64,000 nucleotides of DNA from Siderastrea siderea. Its lineage: Eukaryota > Cnidaria > Anthozoa > Scleractinia > Rhizangiidae. The notes under the pieces were generated by a model. It ran no database searches and was not told the DNA's origin. It saw only the letters and a program-made list of their open reading frames with translations. This document shows positions 54,439 to 64,000 of the stretch, one piece after another. Position numbers and translations under genes: made by a program. Location: assembly GCA_964030785.1 (NCBI GenBank), contig OZ034968.1:39962186-40026185 (forward strand). Direction: 5' to 3'. How positions within the stretch are numbered: position 1 is the stretch's first letter; every line of letters begins with the position of its first letter.

Positions 54439-55488
54439 TGTTATACCTGTAATCAGCTCTCCATTTTAGACTTGCTTCTTTGATTGAAATCAATATTGAG
54501 AAATATTTACATTTTTTAATTTTTATATCATGTGTTGATGTGACCGTACTTGCGAATGCATGCATAAGGTTAACCCTGAGGTACATTACAAAATTATATT
54601 TTAATAATGTTGTTTGCTGAAAAGAATTTAGGCACATATGGCACATTACAAACAATTGAGAAAGGTGTGCATCAGGAATAGTTAGAATCTATAGTATACA
54701 CTGATTAAAGTCAGTGACCTTGTGTGCACCAAGTGTTATTTTGTATTGTGGCTTATTTCACTGTAAAGTTGGAAGAAATTGGCGATGCAAGCCATAACGT
54801 TAAAGTAGTTGGAAAAAATAAAACCGGCCCTTTTGAAAACAAAGGGATATTCGGACCAAGCACATTGAAGTAATGCCTGAACCTAACATAACCTGTGGAA
54901 GCTGAAGTAAAGGTCGAAAGTTGAGTTTTAGACTTAGTTTGTACCTTTAAATCATACATACTAAAAATGCGTGTGTGCACAATTTTGATATTCAAATTAC
55001 AGCTTTGACCGAGATATCTATTTTAGCTTATTAGCAGTGGAGATGAAAGAATTTAAAAGGCATTACACTTTTCTTGCATCTAGTCAGGCAACATTCAGGT
55101 AATATGTGACCACAGGTGGGTATAAACCGTACTCTACAAAAGCATTTAAACTTGCACATTACAACAATTGTGGCAACCATTGCATTGCACAGAAAAATGT
55201 TTCCTGTCTCGTCCTAGGAAAAACCAGCTGAGTATGCATGTGATTCAACCTCTTAGTTGCAAACGTGACTGTAAGGTGTGCACATTGCTTTGCCTTAGAT
55301 AACTGAATTCCTAAGACTTTTAAAGATAGTAGACCAAGCTTAGATTATCAAGAGAGGAGGTAATTTTAAGCTCCTGTAAACATCTTGTTGATAGCCTGAA
55401 ATTTTTCTAGAAATATTGTGCGAGACCAAAGGTTAAAAGCTAGGAAAGATGCATTGCCGTGGTCTCAAGCTCCCAGTGGTGAGAGTTC

Positions 55489-56129
55489 ATGCAGCAGCAT
55501 TCCACTACTTGTTCAATGCCTTTGTCCACTGGCCCAAATGAACAGTCCATTGTAGAGATTAATGGAGAACAGAAGTTGGTTGCCACTGGAAATCCAATGA
55601 CTTCTCCTGGTAAATAGTTTTCCTTCAGAAATCCTTATAGGATTTGTTAACTGAGAATATGTGTAAACCTATCCTGATGATGATAATATTTCATTGTGAT
55701 CATGATCACAAAAAAAGTCTGTAATAATGGTAATGACAATATGATAACACCTAGTCAAGAACAATGGAAAGTTTGTTTTTTCAGCAGAATAAAAAGCTAT
55801 AACGAAGATAAGCTGAGTAATCAGAGTCAAAACATTACGTCATCCAGCAACAATAATGTCAAAATATTGTGTCACAATAGTTCGTATAAATATGGGATGG
55901 TGCTAACATTAATTTTGTTTACCTGGAAGGGGGGGGGGGGCAGAACACTCGGTTTAAATGCCCGTTAGGGTTTCCTGTTTTTATTTACTTTTATTTTTTT
56001 TTTGTAGCTGTACGGCAGACAATGAAACAGCCTTGTAAAAGGCCACTGCGCCCAACAGCAAAGGACACTCGACACAGTAGGGTGTCTTACGAGCCAAAGA
56101 AACCCCACCATTCACCCTCCACCAGCTGA
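55489..56129 (+). CDS. Candidate last two exons of an unknown gene
   Basis: A frame opening near 55489 reads SMPLSTGPNEQSIVEINGEQ and KLVATGNPMTSP, ending CCT G|gtaaat at 55609. An acceptor, ttttttttgtag, at 56007 starts an exon that completes the codon as Ala and continues VRQTMKQPCKRPLRPTAKDT, then SRVSYEPKKPHHSPSTS and a stop at 56127-56129. The phase match across the intron is the main support. No domain. Confidence 0.4.
55929..55940. repeat. Homopolymer G run
   Basis: About twelve consecutive G bases inside the candidate intron. Similar runs lie near 39787 and 61135-61148. Confidence 0.9.
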
Positions 56130-57899
56130 TGTAAATGCGTCAATACTGTTTGAAAACAATTGAGTTATTATTCAGTTTGTGGGTAATTATTTTGCTGAGA
56201 TTTATTTTCTCCAAACGTCTTTGCCTAGGATTCAGATGTTTTCCTTTCACTTTATGCAACTTTGACTAAACTTATCTTGAAGATGTTGAGTACTTTTAAT
56301 TTTTACATTACAGCTTAAAAAGTTTCTAATTTAAAAAAAATGTGGTGAATACGAGCACCTCTAAGGGAATTTCGGGGCATGGCAGATTTTCTTTGATGTA
56401 CTCTTAATCCCTTTCGTTTCGAACTTATTCAGCAGACTATGTAATCTCGTGGAACAAACAGTTTGGGTTGGCAATTGTGTACCATTTTCTGATAAGATTA
56501 TGTCTGGGGTGGTGTCTGCTCAAAGTCGTTTGTGAGAATTGCACTCTCAATAACGTTTTCTTACTTTTCTTATGCAGAAATAAGAACAACCAAAGCGCGA
56601 ATTCTCCCAAACCAAGGTGTGATGCAAGCCCTGGAATACGTCTGCATGGTAGGTGTGGAAAGGGAAGGAAAAAGAGAGAAATCATTTACGAGTGTGGAGA
56701 GCGTGAGGAAAAGGGAGGCCCTCTCCTCTTTCCTCTCATGTCTCAAAATTCGCAATTGCGTGAATAATTGCCCCTTTCCCGTAATCCCCCATTTCCCTCC
56801 TCTTTCGATGCAGGCTAATTCCAAGGGTTGCCTCTCACCTTTGTTGTTTTGAGTGTTCCCAGTTGTGATGATATTGTCACTTTTTCCTGAATAATTCATT
56901 ATTTTTGGTACCCATGACTATTACCCACACCCACGACCAACGACTTGTAGTTGCTACCTGCAATCCGCAACTAGCCACATTCCCATTTCTCTGTCGAAAG
57001 CCCAGTTGCAGTATCTATAGTGTTTCACGAGTATTTTACTTAGGACGGGTTTAATATTATCCTTCATCTTTGGCATCTGCAAATTTTGTAAGCTCTAAAA
57101 GCATAATTACTTATAGAGAATGCACTATTTGATTACATGTAGAAGTCGTGAGTTGAATTTCTAAACTTTGTTTCTTTGTGGTATGCGTGATTTATGGCTG
57201 TGGATTATCACCTCATTTTCATTTGCCCTTTTTCTCAAGAGGGTAAGAACCTTTACGGCTGAAACTGTAGCATTTGAAATTGCCATCAAACTATTCAAGT
57301 ATTTTATTGATTAACTGCTGGTTTTTACCAAGTTGTATATAAGTACCATTGTCAGTGGAAAATAGGTCTTGTTAATATCAGTTTTTCTTAGAAAAACATC
57401 TTTACGAGGTTAGCAGAGGAACGTTGGGCCTGCCATTTCAAGTCTTTGGTATGGTGTAAATTTTTCAAAGCAACCGTTTTTTTTTTGGCAGGGGGTGTAC
57501 CATTTAATGGCGCTTTTACATTGTTACAGCAGTGATACAAGAACCTCGTACAATCTGGTTGGTTGGTATTACTTAAGGTCATCCTTTTGTTTTAGCTGAT
57601 TCCGGTAAATTACCACAATGCATTGACGTGAAATTCCACGGTCCAAAGCAGACAGAAAAGCTAAAGGTGTCTAGTACAGTGTATTAACTTCTCATATGTA
57701 TTTTCTAAACAAAGGCGCCTATCACTGTTGTTTATGCAGACCTCTACTTATTAATACTCTCTTTGGTATTGGCCGGAGTTATTAAACACTGCCAGGTATT
57801 TTAATGTTGCGTGATGTAGTCCCCTACCGCGATGACCACCTGTCATGCCACATCTGTCACATAATGCCTTTGTTGCATTACCTTTACAGGTGCAGTCCA
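56130..57899. other. Intergenic or intronic stretch with two exon-like blocks
   Basis: 57594-57666 (acceptor ttgttttag, donor aag|gtgtct) reads DSGKLPQCIDVKFHGPKQTE and could be spliced to the phase-1 donor at 55609 as an alternative to 56008. 56580-56649 is another exon-like block before gtaggt. Both are weak. Confidence 0.3.
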
Positions 57900-58860
57900 T
57901 GCTCAGGAACAGCAACTTGATGCCGAGTTGAGGAAATAACGCGGGCAGGCTTTCGCACAGTCAACTACAGCTACCTATTGATCTCAGCTACGTGCCTATT
58001 TGCTTTTTTGTCTCTACTTTGGTTACAACCCAGTTCCATGCTTTTCTCATCATTTGCTACCCTCTCCGCTTCTAGCATCCCATGTCATTTGAATGTCACG
58101 CGCATCTTACACCTACAAAGTGGATTCTCCAACCCTCTACAAGAACCGCTCTTTAAATTCCAGAAAGACCCGCTTTTGTGCGGCATAAAGCGACTACATG
58201 GCAACGCTGTCTGGCATAAGCTTCCAATTACACCAGACATTTTAAGCAAGCTCCATGCGACCCTTGACTTCACCAACTCCTTGGATGCGACATTTTGGCC
58301 TGCCTGCCTCATCATCTTCTTCTCCTTCTTTCGGAACTCTAACCTACTCATTGCATCCGTGGGCTCATTTGACCCTCAGAAACACTTACGCAAGTGCGAT
58401 ATTCGCGCATGTAAATGGGGCCTCCTACTCATTGTGCGCTGGTCTAAGACGATACAGTATTGTAATCGCACCTAACTGGCGCCTGTCCCAAGGATAGAAC
58501 ACTCCACTCTCTACCCACATGCAGCAATTGTAAACGCGTTTAAACTGTTAGGCCTGCATGACTCCGCCAAGCTTCTAAATGGTTCTGCCTTCTTGTACAC
58601 AACCGGGGACCAAGTGAAACCATAAAGCTATGCTACATCATTTTACCAATACGCTTAAAAAGTCGCTACAGCAATGCGGAGTTGACAGCTCCATGTACTC
58701 TGGACACTCCTTTCGACGTGGAGGAGCCATCTTTGCGCTGAACTGTGGTGTTCCTAGGCACTATGTTAAGCTTCAAGGAGACTGGCTTTCTAATGCCTAC
58801 GAACATCATCTTGACACTCCGCTGCAGTACAAAATGATAGCTATAAACAAGAAGAGTTAG
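57900..58860 (+). pseudogene. Tyrosine recombinase (DIRS/Crypton-like), decayed
   Basis: A site-specific recombinase of the phage-integrase fold. The N-terminal SAM-like region reads QEQQLDAELRK and AFAQSTTATY, then LRAYLLFCLYFGYNPVP. The catalytic domain has an Arg in IIFFSFFRNSNLL, then GHSFRRGGAIFALNC with the H-x-x-R pair (His codon 58704, Arg 58713), and a nucleophile-type Tyr in GDWLSNAYEHHLD (58798). All key residues are still encoded. Stops at 57939, 57976, 58473 and 58622 and shifts near 58070 and 58635 break the frame. The family is abundant in cnidarians; whether it derives from DIRS retroelements or Cryptons is not decidable here. Confidence 0.75.
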
Positions 58861-60519
58861 TCTATTATTCCCTGAGCATTGCACACCACGGCTTAGCAAT
58901 GATTTGGTCCACACCATTTTCCAATATAAAATTTTCAATCTCAATAAACAATTTCTGCATTCCTGCATGTCCAGCCATTTTACTCTTTATAAACTTTAAA
59001 AAATCTAAAGCTGTGATCCAATCATTTCAGGGCAACGTAGAGATTTGCACAATACAGACTTTGAAAGGTTCTTGTAGATCCATTGTTTCCATGTAGACTC
59101 ACAAAATACATTAACATACAAGGCAAACTAAGTAACTTTATTGACAGCCCATAAAAACCGCGCTCCCCTTAGAAGATTGCACCACCGCGATTATGGCACA
59201 CATCGAAAACCAACAAATGTTGTTTCATCACCTCATGGACAGCTCCCATATTCCTTTCGACTGTGACGACGATGGCTGGGACGACCTTGTAGTAGAAACA
59301 GCAAACCGAAACTATAGGGGAGCAGTGACTACAATTCTCCATCCTTATTTTTCATGGCGATAAATACTACAGAACATAAAGAAAACTGTTACTCGTGCAT
59401 CTTCAAAATACTATCAAGGAGCTACTTTAATACTTCAACGGACTTTCACAATTCCAGTTGGAAGAGAATACTTCTGGAACAGACAAGGGAGGTTGCAGTA
59501 CCGTTCCATCAACACCCTGAGAGTCGTTTGCAGACCCTCTGGCTGGAGTGCAACTGGCAGGCAAAAATACCATCTTATTACAGCCTACCCTATTAGGCCA
59601 TAAGCAAGTAACTGTATGTATACCTAAAAAGTAGTATTTATTTCGAACGTTTCTTTACAAATTCTATTCCACGTTTTTTCATAATTATACCCAAGAACAA
59701 AAATTCCAGTCACCCCTAAATTACCGCCGCCGAATCAATTCAGTATTTCCTAAAATCTAGACAGTTCCATAAAGTCGGCATACAAAAATCATATCCTCCG
59801 AAAAACAATCCACTATCAAGTTAAACCATTTTAAATTTAAATGCTCTTCCTCTGATTCATGAAAACTACCAACATAACAAAAAAAAGCTCAAAACTAAAT
59901 TTCCCCAATTAGATAAACTACACACTACAAAATGACGAGAAAACACTCCAGGCCACACCCTTTTCTTCCACCAGCAATTCCCCACATTCGATTTTTCTGA
60001 TCGTCCATTAATGATCATTTTCTGTCTACAATGAAAAGCTTAAGCCCCTTGAAACATCAAACTTAGCACGAGACCCCAACCTAATACCTTAACTTAAGTA
60101 CACGCAGACTTTAGGTCTCAATCAATTAAGGCAAGCACCATTACAAAAGTAATAGCACGAGGGATCACCCCAAAATATAACAAATTTGGTCTACTTCAAT
60201 TTCCAAAAGGTGAGCCATTCTTCCTCCCTAACTTCTCCAGCAATTTCACTTTATAACGCTTGTGATTCTTACCACAAACATTTCATGTCCCGAACCTAAT
60301 GAATAAATTATTAGAACATGTTTTGCCACCGAATTCACTCAGATCCCTGCCTCGCCCCAACTGTCACGCCACCGTAATGACATGTCACGCATGGTGTAGA
60401 CATGTTATCCTGTCACCCAAAAAACCACGACAAACAACAGTCTAGACAAACAGATGAATTGAACTGGGCGGAGAAAAAAGACAGGTATCTAGTGTTCAGC
60501 TCAGCTACGACCAACCACT
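58861..60519. other. AT-rich stretch after the recombinase
   Basis: Contains a small ORF at 59193-59363 (MAHIENQQMLFHHLMDSSHI, then an acidic DCDDDGWDDLVVE) that may belong to the same element. Otherwise no coding or RNA signature. Confidence 0.4.
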
Positions 60520-61100
60520 GTGACACATGTAAACAGAAGTCATCTCAGCCATGTTAAAGATCCCAAGGGTTCTGATGACCAAAACCACTCTTACTGGGAT
60601 GTGGTGTCTTTGGCAGATGTTATAAGTTGTATTGCAGAGGGATGTCTTTTACCGTTAAACAAATTAATGAGCATCTTTCATCAGAGTTCAATGGTCAATA
60701 CTGACATACTATTTTCAACTTAGGAGATTTTACAAAGCTGGATTTACCCCCATTATTGGTGGTATGTTTTGGATGTAGGCGGCCAGGGAAAGGCATAGAA
60801 TTTCCTTTTAAGATGAAACCGCGCCTCGAAAGCTCACCAAAGCATTTCATTATGCATGTGGGGAAAGTTACAGAAGCACCAAGGATCCTCCTTGAGACAG
60901 TATCTCTTACAATCAATTCAAAAGCATGTGATAGGCAAGATTTAGCACATTTTGTATACAGTTTATGTAAAACACTGTGGACTAATAAGGTTTCAAAGAA
61001 TATAAGTTCATTTACATTTGAACATTGATAGTGGTTGTTATGTTTTATACACAGGGGTATATATTTTCACATTAAACTTCAATAAAAAGCTTAAGCAAAC
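60520..61100 (+). pseudogene. Unknown gene, 3' end with polyadenylation signal
   Basis: 60520-60723 reads DDQNHSYWDVVSLADVISCI. After a possible acceptor (ttttcaacttag, ending at 60723) the sequence reads GDFTKLDLPPLLVVCFGCRR, PRLESSPKHFIMHVGKVTEA and ACDRQDLAHFVYSLCKTLW, with a stop at 61026-61028. AATAAA follows at about 61081. The composition is coding-like but no family is recognised. It could be an intact terminal exon rather than a pseudogene. Confidence 0.4.
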
Positions 61101-61452
61101 TCACTTAAACGTGATTTTATTTTTTTTGGGTGGTGGGGGGGGGGGGGGACAAAAGCCAAATACAAGTTTAAACTGCAATAATACAATCTTTTAGCATAAT
61201 CAATGTTCTTCTCCACTCCTTGGCCTGTAAGAGACCCACAATCATTGGCAATTTTGGAATGTGATAGGAGATGCAGTGAATATAAGGGGTAATACGAGCT
61301 TGCTCATAACCCTGCCTTTTTTCACCAAGTGAACAATACACTGCTATTTGCTGTTTACCATCTAATATTTGGTTTGCTGTTTTATTAATATGCGGCGGTA
61401 AAGCTGTGATATAGGTCACAAAATGCTGTCCAAATTTGTGGTTTATATACAG

Positions 61453-61690
61453 CTATAATGGAGGCCCTAGGAGAAGTCAGATTGAGTGAAGAGTTGACAA
61501 AGAAGTTGGTTCGTGTTGGTTGTGACGGGGAAAACGTAATGGTGGGCAAGAAGGGAGGAGTTTTGCATTTCTTACTCGTTTGCAACCCCGCTGTATCACA
61601 GTGAATTGTTTTGCCCATCATCTCAAGCTTATGTATAAAGATGCAGTGAAAGGGACCAAGATTTATAACAGCTGCATTGTTTTTAAGGCC
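61453..61690 (+). pseudogene. hAT-like transposase fragment
   Basis: After an acceptor, tatatacag, an exon reads IMEALGEVRLSEELTKKLVR, VGCDGENVMVGKKGGVLHFL and, after a 1-base shift, VNCFAHHLKLMYKDAV. The G-x-D-G-(A/E)-x-V--GKKGGV and CxAH-(R/H)-L-(E/K)-L---DA blocks are the first catalytic Asp and following region of domesticated-type hAT proteins (ZMYM/ZNF862-like). The remainder is lost. Confidence 0.6.
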
Positions 61691-61789
61691 CGATCATACA
61701 TATATGCATGATTTATCACATGCTCCCAGAACTGATAAGATCATCGATTTCCTTGAGGAAAGCTGGGGCCAAGGACAAACATTATCATG

Positions 61790-62330
61790 GGATTCCTAGC
61801 AAAAGGTTGTGATGTTCAGAGCAACTTTTTCCGTATTTCACAGGAAAACAATTATTGGCTTTCCTTCGGGTTTTCAAGCTTGCATTTCAGTGGCCACGAT
61901 TTAAAAGCGACAGTGACATTTCAGATATTGCATCAGAGAGTGAAGTGGCAGGGAAGCTTAATTGGAGAAAAGCAACGATGGTTTCGGTAAGTACCACATT
62001 TTGTTGGTTATAAGACACATTTGGTTGAAGAGTTTTCCCTGGGAAGGTTGGGAAATTGGAAACCAGGACAAAGCCCAACAAAAGAGCTTCTTGGTTTGAT
62101 TTCATCTAGGATGAAAACGTTAAAGAAAAATGGCAGTATTAGAGAGAACAGTAAGCCAGTTGTTTCGTCTGCTCTCGTCGACAAAGTCGAGACATTTTAC
62201 AAAGAGGAGGATCTAGCGAAGGCAAGGTTTTTCTCAAAGTGCTGGAGATGTGGTAGACGTTATGAGTTTTGCCTTGGGAGTAAGATATTCATTTTGTATT
62301 TTGACCCCCTTTTCTGTTCTATCCCTGAAG
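61790..62330 (+). pseudogene. Unrecognised coding remnants, TE-like
   Basis: 61810-61990 contains SESEVAGKLNWRKATMVS before a donor-like gtaagt. 62100-62280 contains ENSKPVVSSALVDKVETFYK and EEDLAKARFFSKCWRC. The second resembles an uncharacterised multi-copy protein family, but I cannot name it. Confidence 0.3.
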
Positions 62331-62599
62331 GTACTTGAAATTACATGACAATTTTCCTCAGACAAAACTGCCTTTATGTTAGCCAAATCATTTGTTATTT
62401 GGAGTGGCATGAAAGCTGTTCTTACAAAACTCGGCACAGACTTTTGTGGTATGTGCATCATTACTTCTATATTTTGTGTTGTCAATGTTATTTTCTCTGT
62501 TTAGACTTTCCTGTTTTCAAAATTGTTTTTGAAATTAAGCTGTATGACAAGGTTTCCAAAAAAATACTTAATGACTTATACTTTTTGAAATTCTGTTGT

Positions 62600-64000
62600 T
62601 ATTGAAAATCGCTTTCTTCGATGAAAGTTGTATTGGAGTAGTTTGTTCTACTGAAAGAAGTGTGGGGGAAAAGCCTTACCCTGCAAAGTCTTGCTAAAAG
62701 GACAAGGCATTGACAGACGCTCACATCCATTACTGTGCTCTGGGGGCGATCAGAATGTCAGCAGTACATGTTTGTTAGTTAGAAGACATTGATTTATGCT
62801 ACTTAATTGATGGCAGCATGTTAAAAAGAAGGAAATGAATAGCAGCAATTAATTTTTTTATGGAAAAACAGCTTTGATTGAGGTCTCAGTCACATAATTT
62901 ATGGGACATGCTGCTCCTTTTAAAGATTACTATCTGTGATCGGGTAACTCTTTTTGTAATGTGAGGTATTGATTTATTGATCATGTATACGTATTACAAA
63001 AGTGGTTAAACATGTTCCTTGTCTGCCTTTTTTTGCACTTTGTCAAGGTGATATTTTTCTTCTTTGGAAAGGTGATAATGCATGCCCTACCGAGCTCCAC
63101 CTTGACCTGTCTTCTGGATAATCCTTGTTCTAGATTGTAACATTCTGAACTTAAAATTTCTGAAGTTCTTTGTTGATTTTCCATGGTGAATTAAAAGCTT
63201 CTTTGAACGTGGATGACATGCTCAAATGTTCCAGCTAACGAACTGACTTGTCAGTCAAAATGGCGTCTTTTTGAGTGCACGTATTACACAAAGGAAAAAT
63301 TGATAGCAAACTTAATCTGGTTTATAAGGTCACTTATGGTTTCTCGCATTTGAAAGCCACGGTGTTGGTTTTTGACTGTTGAGATGATAGCGTGTGGCAG
63401 TGTTGGAGGTGTGATCAGATAAAATGGGAGTTGCTAAATTTTAAGAGTTGCTCATTTCGTACACATGAACAGATGTACACATGTTCTGTGTATACTTACT
63501 AAGTACAGTATATGCAAAGAGAACTCATATACACCTGGAGAAGAGTGGGATAGTGGTTGTTCAATCATTCTTCCGTGGATACCATATGGAGTCAGTGGGA
63601 GTTTCAATAATCGATCGTCTACTTTGGAAATGTCTTTTCAAACTGTTTATCCCTCCATAGTGAATTACCATCCCTTTTCCAGTTGCCTGATACTTCTTCT
63701 GCTTGGGTAAAACCAGGTAGAAATGACGGTACTGCTACATAGGATAGAAGGTGGTATCAAAGATCTCTTGATATGTGAAAAGTCACACCATGACATTCAA
63801 TGTAACCCATGACAACACAGTTTCTAATATTCTGGTGAATTCCCATCAGCAAAATGATCTGACAAATATGGCGACACGTCAGAGATCACAAAGTCTATAC
63901 CTTCACTTCAGAGATCAGCTACATGTGCCGCATCGCTTCAACTTGCTAACAGGAAGAGACATTTTATACTAAGATGTTGCCAATTTAAATCAAAGAGGAA
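62600..64000. other. Right end of window, no supportable gene
   Basis: AT-rich sequence with short, motif-free open frames. A last open stretch (63775-63972) is near the edge and not recognisable. Confidence 0.4.

Noticed and set aside
61135..61148. Poly-G run as a G-quadruplex or regulatory element
   Set aside because: A single homopolymer with no flanking motif; length may be a sequencing artefact.

Overview
The window looks like AT-rich, transposon-dominated nuclear DNA of an early-branching animal, most likely a cnidarian such as a stony coral or anemone. The reasons are GT-AG introns, AATAAA signals, a tRNA-derived SINE, and a mix of PIF/Harbinger, pogo, piggyBac, hAT, Penelope-like, L1/Tx1 LINE and tyrosine-recombinase sequences. 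It also has multi-copy OTU, HECT and RecQ-like genes of a kind I associate with cnidarian genomes. The species assignment is inference. I see no prokaryotic operon, rRNA gene or CRISPR array. Almost every recognisable protein is broken. The exceptions are one pogo transposase with a divergent partner ORF, and one complete LINE.

Layout. 1-6066: an OTU/cysteine-rich gene split by a 4.57-kb palindromic foldback element inserted at TTAA. 7535-9035: a 20-bp minisatellite. 10890-12680: a decayed cnidarian-type TE-like gene. 13672-19205: a PIF/Harbinger element with two convergent genes (transposase and Myb/MADF-like) and a SINE in the transposase intron. 19500-21350: a HECT-type (G2E3-like) pseudogene running into a Penelope fragment. 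21896-22430: a piggyBac remnant. 23140-27745: a head-to-head pair of Penelope-like elements between two direct copies of a tandem-repeat array. 27880-28033: a possible P-element-like exon. 32200-34801: a complete pogo-type transposon with TA target duplication. 35778-36845: an internally deleted LINE. 37116-39420: possible short host exons. 40394-52390: scattered RecQ-like helicase pieces interrupted by a DUF7869-type element (40496-43804), a 5'-truncated LINE (43848-46072) and a complete LINE (46624-51947) with a 13-bp target duplication. 53227-56129: more possible exons. 57900-58860: a tyrosine recombinase pseudogene. 60520-62330: an unknown gene end, a hAT remnant and an unrecognised coding remnant.

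The most notable region is the pogo element. Besides an intact 474-aa DDD transposase it carries an intact, divergently transcribed 158-aa ORF that looks HIRAN-like, with about 276 bp of CCAAT-containing promoter between the two. Second is the 3.3-kb DUF7869-type unit, bounded by AAGTC repeats and degenerate CGGCT/CACGG subterminal repeats. Third is the giant TTAA palindrome, whose removal restores an open OTU reading frame.
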